Assembly: GCA_013112555.1 (NCBI GenBank)
Contig: JABFGK010000001.1
Location: 1,648,581 to 1,712,580, forward strand
Origin: Planctomycetota bacterium
Lineage (GTDB): Bacteria; Planctomycetota; Phycisphaerae; Phycisphaerales; UBA5793
DNA length: 64,000 nt
Direction: 5' to 3'
Shown: positions 24,918 through 34,188 of the stretch, in pieces
Layout: each line of letters starts with the position of its first letter
How positions within the stretch are numbered: the stretch's first letter is position 1
Made by a program: the position numbers and the translations under genes
Notes under the pieces: model-generated
What the model saw: the letters and a program-made list of their open reading frames with translations, nothing else
Databases searched by the model: none
What the model was told of the DNA's origin: nothing

Positions 24918-26369
24918 TTAGACCTTCAGTGTCGGTGCCTCGTCGCTTAGCCACGAGGCATACTGCTTCCGAATCGGGTCGACGGTGTCGACGATGAATC
25001 GATCGGCTTGTCGTGCAGCAAGGCCGATGTAGCGGGCCGGCTCCATGACCCGGTCCAGATCCACCCCGGCCAGCAGCGGCTCGCCCCGCAGGCGATCAAT
25101 GAGATCGTTTGCCTTGCCTTCCTGCTTGACGGCCCGGCCTGCCTCATGGGAGTGACGTCGGATTGCCTCATGGACCTGCTGCCGGTCTGCCCCCTGTCGA
25201 ACGGCCTCCATCAGGATGTTCTCGGTAGCCATGAACGGGAGTTCGGCCAGCAGATTTGCCTCGACCATCTTCTCATTGACGATCAGCCCGGCCGACACGT
25301 TGTGCATGATGTCCAGGGCACCATCAAGTGCCAGGAATGCTTCGGGCAGGACAATTCGGCGATTGGATGAATCATCCAGGGTCCGTTCGAGCCATTGGGT
25401 GGCCGTCGTATTCAGTGCGTTGGGTGGCAGACTCATGACAAAGCGGGAGAGTCCGGTGGCTCGCTCGCAGCGCATCGGGTTCCGCTTATAGGGCATGGCA
25501 CTGGAGCCGATCTGGCTTGATTCGAACGGCTCCTCGACTTCCTTGCGGTTTGACAGCAGGCGAATGTCATTGCAGATCCGGTGAATGACGGCTGCCACGG
25601 TGGCCAGGACGTTGAGTACACGCGCATCGAAGACGCGCGGGTATGTCTGGCCGGTGATGAGCAGTCGCTGTGTGTCGGGATCGAATCCCATCCTCTCGAC
25701 AACGAGTCGATCGAGTTGTTCGACCTTATCTTCGTCGTTATCGAACAGGTCGAGATAGGAGGCCTGGGTACCGGTCGCTCCTTTGGCACCGCGCAATCGA
25801 ATGCCGTTGGTCAACAGGTACTCGATATCTTCCAGGACAATCGCCAGATCGGCAGCCCACATGGCAGCACGTTTCCCGACTGTCGTTGGCTGGGCCGGCT
25901 GATAGTGTGTGAACCCGAGGGTCGGCAGGGCCCGGTATGACACTGCCTTTTCAGCGAGTGCATCAATCACGCGAGCACACTTGCCGGCCGTCAGCCGGAG
26001 GCTATCCCGAATCTGGATGATCTCGGTATTGCAGTTGACAAACTGGCTCGTCGCCCCGAGGTGGATGATGGCCCGGGCTTTCGGGGCGGCATCGCCGAAT
26101 GTGTGAATATGGGCCATCACATCATGGCGGAACTGCCGTTCATACTCGGCAGCCTTGTCAAAATCGATATCATCGAGGTGGGTCTTCAGGTCTGAAATCT
26201 GCTCGTCCGTGATCGGCAGCCCAAGATCCTTCTCGGCTTCGGCCAGCGCGAGCCAGAGACGACGCCAGGTTGCGTGCTTCCGCTGGGCACTCCATATGCA
26301 TTGCATTTGCGGCGAAGCGTTCCGCGTGGCCAGTGGGGAGACATAGGAATCCGTGTGCTCGTGACTCAT
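24918..26369 (-). CDS. purB: Adenylosuccinate lyase
   Basis: Fumarase-superfamily enzyme that cleaves SAICAR and adenylosuccinate in purine synthesis. The superfamily signature SSAMPYKRNP is present (about residue 300), as are the HLGATSQFVNCN and LGFTHYQPAQPTTVGKRAA segments that carry the catalytic His residues. 483 residues from the ATG at 26369 matches the eukaryote-like long subfamily rather than the 430-residue B. subtilis type. The frame is open back to 26408 but the extra 13 residues do not align. Same strand as purF. Confidence 0.95.
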   Translation of the reverse strand: MSHEHTDSYVSPLATRNASPQMQCIWSAQRKHATWRRLWLALAEAEKDLGLPITDEQISDLKTHLDDIDFDKAAEYERQFRHDVMAHIHTFGDAAPKARAIIHLGATSQFVNCNTEIIQIRDSLRLTAGKCARVIDALAEKAVSYRALPTLGFTHYQPAQPTTVGKRAAMWAADLAIVLEDIEYLLTNGIRLRGAKGATGTQASYLDLFDNDEDKVEQLDRLVVERMGFDPDTQRLLITGQTYPRVFDARVLNVLATVAAVIHRICNDIRLLSNRKEVEEPFESSQIGSSAMPYKRNPMRCERATGLSRFVMSLPPNALNTTATQWLERTLDDSSNRRIVLPEAFLALDGALDIMHNVSAGLIVNEKMVEANLLAELPFMATENILMEAVRQGADRQQVHEAIRRHSHEAGRAVKQEGKANDLIDRLRGEPLLAGVDLDRVMEPARYIGLAARQADRFIVDTVDPIRKQYASWLSDEAPTLKV

Positions 26370-26551
26370 GTGATGTGGGTCCGGTTTTGGTCTGCAGCGG
26401 TTCCGCATGTACGTGGAGCACTGTACAATAGGCCGAAGGGGAAACCCAACGGGACGTCTTTCTGGTGGTATGCTTGTATGGTAGCCGGAACCGGAACGCA
26501 GGTTTCAGGCCGACCCAACCGATGTTGTCGGTGAGGATCAGATCGCACACG

Positions 26552-27289
26552 ATGGTAGAGACCCAACATCACGAGATGATTCGCCGGGCGAAGTCAGGTG
26601 ACCGGGATGCCATGGCCGACCTGCTCACGTCTCAGCAGGATCGGGTGTTTGCCGTGTGCCTGCGCATGCTCGGCCATCGGAACGATGCCGAGGATCTCAC
26701 TCAGGACGTTCTGACGTCCATCATCACGCACCTGGATCAGTTTGACGGCCGCTCTGCACTATCGACATGGGTGTATCGAATCACCGTCAACGCGTGCCTG
26801 AGCCATCTGAGGCAGCGGCAGCGGTCCCGAGACGTCCTGACCGCACACTCTGAACCGGGCACCGGTCGGGATGGCTCATCAATGGATGGGGCTGTCGACC
26901 CGATTCGGATGCGATCTCTGTCTCAACCTCAGCAGGACATGGAACCGGCTGCCGTTTCGAACGTCGAAGAGAGTGAGAGGCGTGAGCAACTGCTTACTGC
27001 CATCAATATGATTGATGTGAGTATCAGAACATTGCTGATACTGAGGGATTTCCATGGTCTGGACTACGGTCAGATCAGCGAGGTGATGAGTATCCCGGTC
27101 GGGACGGTGAAGAGTCGCCTGTTCCGGGCCAGGATGGCCTTGAGAAGACAGTTGGAACAGTTTAGCGGTGACGACGAAGACGTGGCGTCTGATTCAGATT
27201 CACAGGGGCAGCCGCTCCCGGGCAGGTCGGATGAATCCTCGGGTCATGAGCCGCGGGGCACGGCAAACAGCCCCACTTCTCACTCGTAG
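26552..27289 (+). CDS. ECF-type RNA polymerase sigma factor
   Basis: Group 4 sigma factor. Region 2 is DRVFAVCLRMLGHRNDAEDL then FDGRSALSTWVYRITVNACL, the promoter-melting and -10 recognition part; region 4 is LRDFHGLDYGQISEVMSIPV then GTVKSRLFRARMALRR, the -35 helix-turn-helix. The linker between them is unusually long (about 60 residues, Ser/Gln-rich) and there is a 45-residue acidic and disordered tail. Starts at 26552 or 26522 are both possible. The gene directly downstream encodes a membrane protein laid out like an anti-sigma factor, so the pair is probably one regulatory unit responding to an envelope signal. Confidence 0.9.
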   Translation: MVETQHHEMIRRAKSGDRDAMADLLTSQQDRVFAVCLRMLGHRNDAEDLTQDVLTSIITHLDQFDGRSALSTWVYRITVNACLSHLRQRQRSRDVLTAHSEPGTGRDGSSMDGAVDPIRMRSLSQPQQDMEPAAVSNVEESERREQLLTAINMIDVSIRTLLILRDFHGLDYGQISEVMSIPVGTVKSRLFRARMALRRQLEQFSGDDEDVASDSDSQGQPLPGRSDESSGHEPRGTANSPTSHS

Positions 27290-27320
27290 CGTTGGCGGGT
27301 GATGCGTACGGAAAGGCCTC

Positions 27321-27788
27321 ATGTCAGACTACATGGCTGACCATTCTGAGAACCGCGGGGGAAACGGGAGGCCCAACGGGCACTCGACGTCTCGAAGCGA
27401 TGCGCCACTTCCGGACGAAGCATTGCTGTTGGCTTACGTTGAGGATGAACTGTCCGAGATGGATGCCCAGGTGCTTGAGCGTGAACTGGCTCAGCGCCCG
27501 TGGCTGCGTTCTGTGCTGACCTCGCTTCGATGTGATCGTGATGCGCTTGTCAATGTCGGTGCCGACGAGGAGCCGGCCCCCTGCCATCTCGTCGATCGTG
27601 CCATGGCCCGCCTTGAGCGGTCGATGTTGCTGGATGATGATGTGCCGTTGGCTCCCGTGATTCAGATGCCGTCGCGTACCCCATCGATTGCCAGGCGGCT
27701 GGCAGCGGCTGCAGCAGCAGCGCTGCTGGTCACGGTAGCCGGTGCCATGATGTACAAGGCGGCTGTTCTCCGGGGACAACTTCGATGA
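27321..27788 (+). CDS. Putative anti-sigma factor, N-terminal reading frame (broken gene, part 1)
   Basis: Partner of the sigma factor that ends 31 bases upstream. The cytoplasmic part starts with a helical segment (DEALLLAYVEDELSEMDAQV then LERELAQRPWLRS) of the kind that caps ECF sigma factors, without the Zn-binding H-x3-C-x2-C motif, and is followed by one transmembrane helix (RLAAAAAAALLVTVAGAMMY). The frame ends soon after at a GGGG run (27772-27775). Dropping one G joins it to the next entry as VLRDNFDEDVIDDFL. Function is inferred from position and topology. Confidence 0.7.
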   Translation: MSDYMADHSENRGGNGRPNGHSTSRSDAPLPDEALLLAYVEDELSEMDAQVLERELAQRPWLRSVLTSLRCDRDALVNVGADEEPAPCHLVDRAMARLERSMLLDDDVPLAPVIQMPSRTPSIARRLAAAAAAALLVTVAGAMMYKAAVLRGQLR

Positions 27789-28773
27789 AGATGTCATCGA
27801 CGACTTCCTGGCTCAGAGTCAAAGTCACACGGCACCAAATGACGCGGTGACAGCAGCGGGAACCGACTCTGATTTGGTCTCTGTGACTGGGAACCCGGTC
27901 GCCGGCGAGTCCTCAGCCATCGGCGAGCCGGAAGGTGGTTCCGCATTGCAGGCAGAGGATTCTGCATCCGAATCGTCATCAGAGTTCGATCGTGAGCGGC
28001 TGGCCTCGCTTGCACCCGGAACGGTGATTGCGGCCGACGATGACCACCTCCTGTTTTCCGATGATTCACCTGCTCACCCTGCAGCATCTGAGATCGCGAT
28101 CACACGGTCCACGGCCATCGATGTCGGTCTGGCCCTGAACATGTCGTGGGGCGACCTGGGCGAGGGTGTTGCGTTTCTTGCAAGCCGGCTGGAGGACAGC
28201 CGGTGCGGCGTGATGATTGAAAACGTATCGCTGGATTTTGATGGCACACCTCCCCCACTCAGTGGCGGCTCCGGTCAGCGGAACGTGACTTCAGGTGCCG
28301 CAGATGCACAAGGTGAGGGGAATCGGGCAGGCAGTGATTCATCGTCGGGCCGGTCGCCCGGGTCGCAATCGACGGCACGCACTCATCGTGACGTCCTGCC
28401 GGGCACGGATCCGACGGCCAAGCAGATGGTGTCGGTTGATGAGCAACTCGGGTATGAGGAGCGCGGGTACCAGTTTGTTCTGGTCGGGACGCCGACCGAG
28501 TTGAATGCCGTCCTCCGTCAGGCAGCGGCCCAGTCATCGTGCCGTGTGGAGTGGGCTTCCGAGAGTGTGGCCCGCGGTCGGGTGCTTGAGACGATGTCCT
28601 CACCGCAGTCGCCACAGGGCGAGCAGTGGATCGATGCGATCCTGTGGTGGGATCGACCGGACATCCCCAAGGCACTGCGTCTGGCACGTCGAGCGTCCGA
28701 AGCGGCCCAGCCGGAACCGCTGTTACGGATACCCATCCGTATTATCGAGGAGCAGCGCCTCAGGCAGCCGTAA
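27775..28773 (+). CDS. Putative anti-sigma factor, extracytoplasmic part in the shifted frame
   Basis: About 330 residues that would lie outside the membrane after the helix encoded upstream. The first 200 are acidic, Ser/Gly-rich and probably disordered; the C-terminal third has a short alpha/beta domain (EERGYQFVLVGTPTELNAVL, then CRVEWASESVARGRVLE). No known sensor domain is recognised. An independent start at ATG 27847 is possible but no ribosome binding site supports it; the frame reads sensibly back to the G run. Confidence 0.6.
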   Translation, partial: DNFDEDVIDDFLAQSQSHTAPNDAVTAAGTDSDLVSVTGNPVAGESSAIGEPEGGSALQAEDSASESSSEFDRERLASLAPGTVIAADDDHLLFSDDSPAHPAASEIAITRSTAIDVGLALNMSWGDLGEGVAFLASRLEDSRCGVMIENVSLDFDGTPPPLSGGSGQRNVTSGAADAQGEGNRAGSDSSSGRSPGSQSTARTHRDVLPGTDPTAKQMVSVDEQLGYEERGYQFVLVGTPTELNAVLRQAAAQSSCRVEWASESVARGRVLETMSSPQSPQGEQWIDAILWWDRPDIPKALRLARRASEAAQPEPLLRIPIRIIEEQRLRQP

Positions 28774-28809
28774 GCCGATGCGATCATTTGTCATCGGTGA
28801 CGTGCCGCT

Positions 28810-30393
28810 TCAGTTCACCTGCGTCAAGACCACATTCGATACATTCTGATACTGGGCAGCCTGGAACCAGACGAGGATCAACGGGGTGTTGTTGGGTACG
28901 AACGCGGTGACTTCGGCGTAGCCGTTGGCATCGGCCTGGTCTGAGCCGACCAGTTTCGGGCTGCTCACGTCGAGTACGACATCCAGCACAGGGACATACA
29001 CCGAGCCCTCGCCGGTCAGACTGTACACGACGTAGACCATTTCATTCGGGTCTGCCTGATAGATGCGCATCGTGGTTGGCTGCCCGGCAAAGAGCGGGTC
29101 CACATCGAGCGTCAACTGAGAGAACTGGTCGGCCAGACCAGTGACAGCCGCGAAGTTCTCCTCGCAGGTCGGCAGGATCTTATCGGGCGGAAGCAGGAAG
29201 CCGTACCATCCCTTGTCGCGCAGTTCGATGGTGAAACTCAGAATTCCCTCAACGCCGTAGGTCCAGTCCATGGCCGTCCCAGCAGCCGGGTACAGGTCAT
29301 ACCCCATCATGACGCGGTATGTCTCATTATGCACTGACTTGATCTGGGCCGCCATGATCCGGCTGAGGCCGTCCAGTGTTGCCAGATCCGGAGGATCGCT
29401 GGCGATCGCATCCCACGGGTACAGCACCAACTGGGAGTAACTGTGGATGTCGATGTGTGACACGATGGACGGGTCAGAGAGAATGAAGTCGCGGAGTGCC
29501 GATGTTTCCGGCTCAGAAAACGCGCTTGGTCCCCGGTAGGTTTCACTGTTGCGATTCCCGCTGGAGCCGTTGCCGCCCCAGAATTTAGACCAGTTGCGGT
29601 TCAAGTCGACGCCGTAACTCCCACCGCCGTTGTTGCGCCGATTCTTGCGCCACATCCGCTGTGAATCCCAACTGTACACATAGCCATCGGGATTCGTGAC
29701 GGGCACGACGATCAGGTTGACCCGGTTGACGAGCCGCTCAATGTCGGGGTTCGTGTCGTAGCCGGCCAGGAAGTTCTCGATGATGTACATCGGGACCATG
29801 ACGGCGATCCACTCGCGGGCATGCTGACACCCATTCAAAAGAATCGATGGATTCCCCTCACCCCCGGTGGCCGGGTTCGAGATCCGTATGGCAAAGAGGG
29901 ATCGCCCTTCGAGCGAGGTCCCGAAGTCGATCCGCTGAGCGAGTGTCGGATAGTCTGCCACCAGTTGGTCGGCATAGGCGCTGACCTCGGCAAATGTCTT
30001 GTACTGCGAATACCAGTCATCGCCCTGTGGCACCGACCGGTCTTTCTGGGCATCAATCAACGGCTGGACATCCTCGATCAGCAGTTGCCAGCGGATGCCG
30101 ATGTCCTCGAGCAGCGGCAGCGATTCAGCATCCAGCATGAAGTCGATCGGGCCGGTCGGGATGAGCCGCTCGGACCACAGGTTCTCGCTCAGCGCGAGGG
30201 CCTGGTTCATCTGCTTCTCATTTGCCGGCCAGACACGGACAACCGATTTGCCGTCGTAGCGCACCTCGGGATGCGATCCTGGGACGAGCGAATCACCTGA
30301 TTGCGTGTCCTGCCCGAACCCGGTCATCGGGGCCAGCAGACACACGGCAGCACTGAGGAGAGCAAAAGCACAACGACGTCGCCGACTATTCAT
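28810..30393 (-). CDS. Secreted M14 zinc carboxypeptidase with extra C-terminal domain
   Basis: A signal peptide (RRCAFALLSAAVCLLAPMTGFGQ) precedes a propeptide-like region, then a complete M14 catalytic domain. Zinc ligands are the His and Glu of NGCQHAREW and the His of HIDIHSYSQ; substrate-binding RNW is in VDLNRNWSKFWGG; the catalytic Glu is in FTIELRDKG. It should trim C-terminal residues from peptides outside the cytoplasm. The last 100 residues form a separate beta domain (LVGSDQADANGYAEVTAFVP, then WFQAAQYQNVSNVVLTQV) that is also found at the end of the HAF proteins. AAGGAG lies six bases before the ATG. Confidence 0.93.
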   Translation of the reverse strand: MNSRRRRCAFALLSAAVCLLAPMTGFGQDTQSGDSLVPGSHPEVRYDGKSVVRVWPANEKQMNQALALSENLWSERLIPTGPIDFMLDAESLPLLEDIGIRWQLLIEDVQPLIDAQKDRSVPQGDDWYSQYKTFAEVSAYADQLVADYPTLAQRIDFGTSLEGRSLFAIRISNPATGGEGNPSILLNGCQHAREWIAVMVPMYIIENFLAGYDTNPDIERLVNRVNLIVVPVTNPDGYVYSWDSQRMWRKNRRNNGGGSYGVDLNRNWSKFWGGNGSSGNRNSETYRGPSAFSEPETSALRDFILSDPSIVSHIDIHSYSQLVLYPWDAIASDPPDLATLDGLSRIMAAQIKSVHNETYRVMMGYDLYPAAGTAMDWTYGVEGILSFTIELRDKGWYGFLLPPDKILPTCEENFAAVTGLADQFSQLTLDVDPLFAGQPTTMRIYQADPNEMVYVVYSLTGEGSVYVPVLDVVLDVSSPKLVGSDQADANGYAEVTAFVPNNTPLILVWFQAAQYQNVSNVVLTQVN

Positions 30394-30672
30394 TGGTTAC
30401 TCCTTGAGGGATCACGTCACGCCGACTGTGATGAATCGAGCGCGCACCCACACCTGTCTCGTTATAGACATCAACCGGGCACCGGCACAGTTCATTCCCC
30501 CCAACAGGCCTTCCTGGGCAGGCGGCGATACCGGTGGTTCAAATAGGCATGTGATCCGACATTTGCATCTGTTGAGGTGGCATCTATGATCGCTCCACCA
30601 CAGAAGGCTGTGGTAACGTGGTTTCGCACGACCTGCGGCGGCCATCCAAGCGGGCCTAATGGACGGATACCA

Positions 30673-31740
30673 ATGTCTGATAATGCAGAATCGAACAATA
30701 AGGCACCAGATGTCGCAGTGGCAGAAGCCGATACGGCACCCTCCCACTCGGCCCCCAAAAAGGGCATCCCGGTGAAGAAGCCGAGACCTGTCAAGCCGCA
30801 GACAGTTGCGGTGACCGGTGCAACCGGTTTCGTGGGCAGACATCTGTGCCGGGCACTGACCGAGGCCGGCCATACGGTGCGGGGCATCGTTCGATCATCA
30901 GGCCCGAGCAAGGAAACAGGTTCGCAGTATGCGGCCTTTGAGGCTGACCTGTTCACGCCCGACACGTTGTCGGCAGCGTTGGACGGCGTGGATGCCTGCA
31001 TTCACCTCGTCGGGATCATTTTTGAAAAACCCGACTATGGGCAGACCTTTGAGCGGGTCCATGTAGACATCACGCAGAACGTGGTGGATGCATGCCGGTC
31101 TCACGGCGTCAAGCGATTCGTCCATATGTCGGCGCTGGGTGCCCGTGACAGTTCACCGGCCCGCTACCACCGGACGAAGTATCAGGCCGAGCAGATCGTG
31201 CGGGCCAGCGGTCTGGACTGGACAATCATTCAGCCCTCGCTGATCCACGGGCCGGACGGTGAGTTCACCGATCTGGTGGCCGGCTGGGCACGCGGGAAGA
31301 AGCCGCCGTTCCTGTTCATGCCGTACTTCGGGGCCGGTCTGTTCGGCAAGGGGCGGGAGTGGAGCATCCAGCCGGTGTATGTCCAGGATGTGGCACAGGC
31401 GTTTACGGTGGCCCTGAGTGAGCCGGAGAGTATCGGCGAGGTCTACCCGCTGGGCGGGCCCGAGACGATGACCTGGCCGGAGATGCTGTGTGCCTTTCGG
31501 GATGCCATTCCGGGCGGTCCCCGGAGGAAGAAGGCGGTTGCGATTCCAGCCTGGTATGCCCGCACCGTCTCGAAATTCATGGGTGGTGCCGGACTGGGCA
31601 CCTTTTTGCCATTCAACTACGATCAGGTCATGATGAGTCAGGAAGACTCGACCTGCAATGTATCACGTGTGCAGGCCCACCTGGGTATTGATCCAAAACC
31701 CTTTGCGGAAGCACTGGCAGAGTATGTCTCAACGCTGTAA
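30673..31740 (+). CDS. NAD(P)-binding epimerase-like protein (complex I NDUFA9 type)
   Basis: Atypical short-chain dehydrogenase. The nucleotide-binding loop is GATGFVGRHLC, followed by the acidic and hydrophobic strands of a Rossmann fold and YHRTKYQAEQIVRASGLDWT, where Tyr and Lys occupy the SDR catalytic positions. The overall pattern matches the NDUFA9/YcfI-like group, often of unknown substrate. The ATG at 30673 begins an acidic, Ala-rich 45-residue extension; a start at 30586 is also open. The symporter gene follows 119 bases downstream. No pathway link is visible. Confidence 0.85.
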   Translation: MSDNAESNNKAPDVAVAEADTAPSHSAPKKGIPVKKPRPVKPQTVAVTGATGFVGRHLCRALTEAGHTVRGIVRSSGPSKETGSQYAAFEADLFTPDTLSAALDGVDACIHLVGIIFEKPDYGQTFERVHVDITQNVVDACRSHGVKRFVHMSALGARDSSPARYHRTKYQAEQIVRASGLDWTIIQPSLIHGPDGEFTDLVAGWARGKKPPFLFMPYFGAGLFGKGREWSIQPVYVQDVAQAFTVALSEPESIGEVYPLGGPETMTWPEMLCAFRDAIPGGPRRKKAVAIPAWYARTVSKFMGGAGLGTFLPFNYDQVMMSQEDSTCNVSRVQAHLGIDPKPFAEALAEYVSTL

Positions 31741-31859
31741 CCTAGCGTTTGCGGCACTGGGTTCAATCTGAAACGTGCCGACGATCCATACCCGGCGACT
31801 ATCGCGTGCGCGCCGGGGATGGATGGGATGGCACTTAGCGCGGCGAGGAGGCTGTCCTC

Positions 31860-33218
31860 GTGAATCGTCACAAACTGCTGAATATTCTGATCTTTGTCGG
31901 CCTAGTGACGGGATTTGCCGTCGGGGCATATCTGTTCAGAACCTCGGGGGGCGATGACGAGTCAATCGGGTGGCTGGCAGCTGCCGGCGATCTGATCCTC
32001 ATCAGGCCGCTGAAGATGCTCATCATCCCGCTCGTGTTCGTCTCAGTCGTGGTCGGGATCACGTCCATCGGCGATCCAAGCAGGCTCGGTCTGGTTGGCG
32101 GCACCACCCTGGTGTACTACTTCGCCACCATGATCATCGCCGTCGTGATCGGCACCGCGATTGTGAGGGGGGTGCAGCCGGGCAAGGGGCTGAACCTGAA
32201 CGATGATGTTGAGGCTCAACAGACGATCAAGGCCGAGTACGAATCCACGTTCGACGAGGAGAAGCGCAAGGAACTCGACAAGCGCCAACAGGAAGGCCTC
32301 GGCGGTGCGTGGATGAACATTGCCCGCCAGATCGTGCCGACGAATGTGATTGCAGAAGCAGCCGCCGGCAACCCGCTCCCCGTGATTGCGTTTGCGATCC
32401 TGTTTGGGTTGTCCCTCGGTTTTCTCGGTGATCAGGCCAAGCCTGTCGTGACATTCATGAACGGGTTGTTTGATGCCGTGATGACAATGGTGCAATGGGT
32501 CATCTGGCTGACGCCGATCGGGGTGTTCCTGCTGATTGCGTGGTCCGTGGGCAAACTCGGGGCAGTCGATACGATCACGAGTCTGGGCAAGTACATGGGT
32601 TGTGTGCTCGTCGGTCTCCTGATCCATGCACTGGTCGTGCTGCCGACGATTCTGTTCCTGTTCGGGCGCGCCAACCCATTCAAGTTCATGTGGCGGATGC
32701 GCCCGGCTTTGCTCACCGCATTCGGCACTGATTCGAGTTCGGCGACACTTCCGGTCACGATGGAAACGGCTGAGACGGATGGCGAATGCAGCAAGCGGGC
32801 CTCCGGATTCGTTTTGCCACTTGGCTCAACGATCAATATGGACGGCACGGCGCTGTACGAGGCGGTCGCAGTCGTGTTCCTGTTCCAGGCGTTCGGGATT
32901 CATCTCGAGTTTGAGCAACTGTTGATCGTGGTTCTGACTGCGACACTGGCGGCTGTCGGGGCAGCCGGCATCCCGTCTGCCGGTCTGGTCACGATGGTGA
33001 TCGTGATTCATGCCGTCAATACGAGTCTGGCCGGTACGGGCGTCGAGAATCTCGAGTTGTATGCGATCGGTTTCATTATCGGGGTTGATCGGATCCTCGA
33101 TATGTGCCGCACGACGGTAAACGTGTGGGGCGATGCCGTGGGAGCGAGGATCATCACGCGCATCGCGCCGGATACCGAGGCATCGGCGGCTGCGCCTTCG
33201 CGTGGTGCCGGTTTGTAG
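31860..33218 (+). CDS. Dicarboxylate/amino acid:cation symporter (DAACS family)
   Basis: Inner-membrane carrier for glutamate, aspartate or C4-dicarboxylates driven by sodium or protons. It has the eight-helix arrangement and two hairpin loops, with the conserved serine-rich loop SSSATLPVTMETAE and the substrate-binding stretch LGSTINMDGTALYEAVAVVF; the C-terminal helix 8 has GVDRILDMCRTTVNVWGD. A central 40-residue charged insert (AQQTIKAEYESTFDEEKRKE) sits between helices 3 and 4. The start is GTG with GGAGG eight bases upstream. Confidence 0.93.
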   Translation: MNRHKLLNILIFVGLVTGFAVGAYLFRTSGGDDESIGWLAAAGDLILIRPLKMLIIPLVFVSVVVGITSIGDPSRLGLVGGTTLVYYFATMIIAVVIGTAIVRGVQPGKGLNLNDDVEAQQTIKAEYESTFDEEKRKELDKRQQEGLGGAWMNIARQIVPTNVIAEAAAGNPLPVIAFAILFGLSLGFLGDQAKPVVTFMNGLFDAVMTMVQWVIWLTPIGVFLLIAWSVGKLGAVDTITSLGKYMGCVLVGLLIHALVVLPTILFLFGRANPFKFMWRMRPALLTAFGTDSSSATLPVTMETAETDGECSKRASGFVLPLGSTINMDGTALYEAVAVVFLFQAFGIHLEFEQLLIVVLTATLAAVGAAGIPSAGLVTMVIVIHAVNTSLAGTGVENLELYAIGFIIGVDRILDMCRTTVNVWGDAVGARIITRIAPDTEASAAAPSRGAGL

Positions 33219-33230
33219 GTGCCTGCACCG

Positions 33231-34019
33231 TCAGGATGACGGGAACACCCAGGGCTGGCAGATGGCATAGAGCGCGATCATCGTGAGAATGATGTAGCCT
33301 GCCCGGCGAAGGGTCGTCTTCGACATGCGCTTGCCGATCCACAGGCCGGGGATGATGCCAATCAATGTGATGGGTATCAGGATCAGGCCGGCTGCCATCG
33401 ATGTCGACACATCGGAGCCGAAACGCTGCTGCAGGAAGAGTAACTGGCAGGGCGTCAGCCCGGCAAAGTAGAGCCACATGGTGACGCGGCTTTCCGGGTT
33501 TGACCAGCGATGGGCCATGATCCAGAGGACGATCGGCGGCCCGCCCATGCCGGCCAGTCCGGCAATGAAGCCACTGATGACGACTGCAAAGACGCCCCAG
33601 AAGGGGTGGACATGGTCGCGTGGCTTGATCCGGCACCAGGTCTGCAGGATGACCGCTGACAGGATCACGCCGCCGAAGATCTGGCGCACCGTTTCGGGCT
33701 CGAGGACGGTCAAGCGGTGCTGCATCCACACGCCCAGGGGCAGGGTGGCACTTCCCAGCAGGATCATCCACGTCAGCCGTTTCCACTTGACATGCTCCCG
33801 CAGCGACCAGCCACCGTAGAGGGTCTGGCCCAGGCCGCAGATTGAGAGTATGGCAATCGCCTCATATGACTCGGCCCCGAGGACCATGAGCAGCGGGATC
33901 GTGGCCATGCCGAAACCGAAGCCGGCAGCGCTTTGCAGGGCGCTGCCGAAGATCATGACCAGACACACCAGTGGGATGAGTGGCAGGTTGTCGGCAAAAG
34001 GCAGGTCGATCCAGGACAT
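33231..34019 (-). CDS. TauE/SafE family membrane permease
   Basis: 262 residues with about eight hydrophobic helices and the family's internal two-fold pattern: GSALQSAAGFGFGMATIPLL in the first half and GFIAGLAGMGGPPIVLWIM in the second. Members export sulfite, sulfoacetate or related anions, or move protons with organosulfur compounds; the substrate here cannot be inferred. It converges with the symporter gene, twelve bases apart. The ATG start at 34019 leads directly into the first helix. Confidence 0.9.
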   Translation of the reverse strand: MSWIDLPFADNLPLIPLVCLVMIFGSALQSAAGFGFGMATIPLLMVLGAESYEAIAILSICGLGQTLYGGWSLREHVKWKRLTWMILLGSATLPLGVWMQHRLTVLEPETVRQIFGGVILSAVILQTWCRIKPRDHVHPFWGVFAVVISGFIAGLAGMGGPPIVLWIMAHRWSNPESRVTMWLYFAGLTPCQLLFLQQRFGSDVSTSMAAGLILIPITLIGIIPGLWIGKRMSKTTLRRAGYIILTMIALYAICQPWVFPSS

Positions 34020-34188
34020 TGAATAGGCATCCTCACAGGGTGGGCCCGGTCATTCCGGGCGGTCGATGGTATGAATCGAGCGGCGGCGAGTCAGATTGAC
34101 TGTCACAATGGGAGGAATGCGGGTCGGCAGGGTGTCCCATTCCTGCCGGTGAGGGTTGGCCGGGCAGTCTCCCGGTCTACACTTATGT

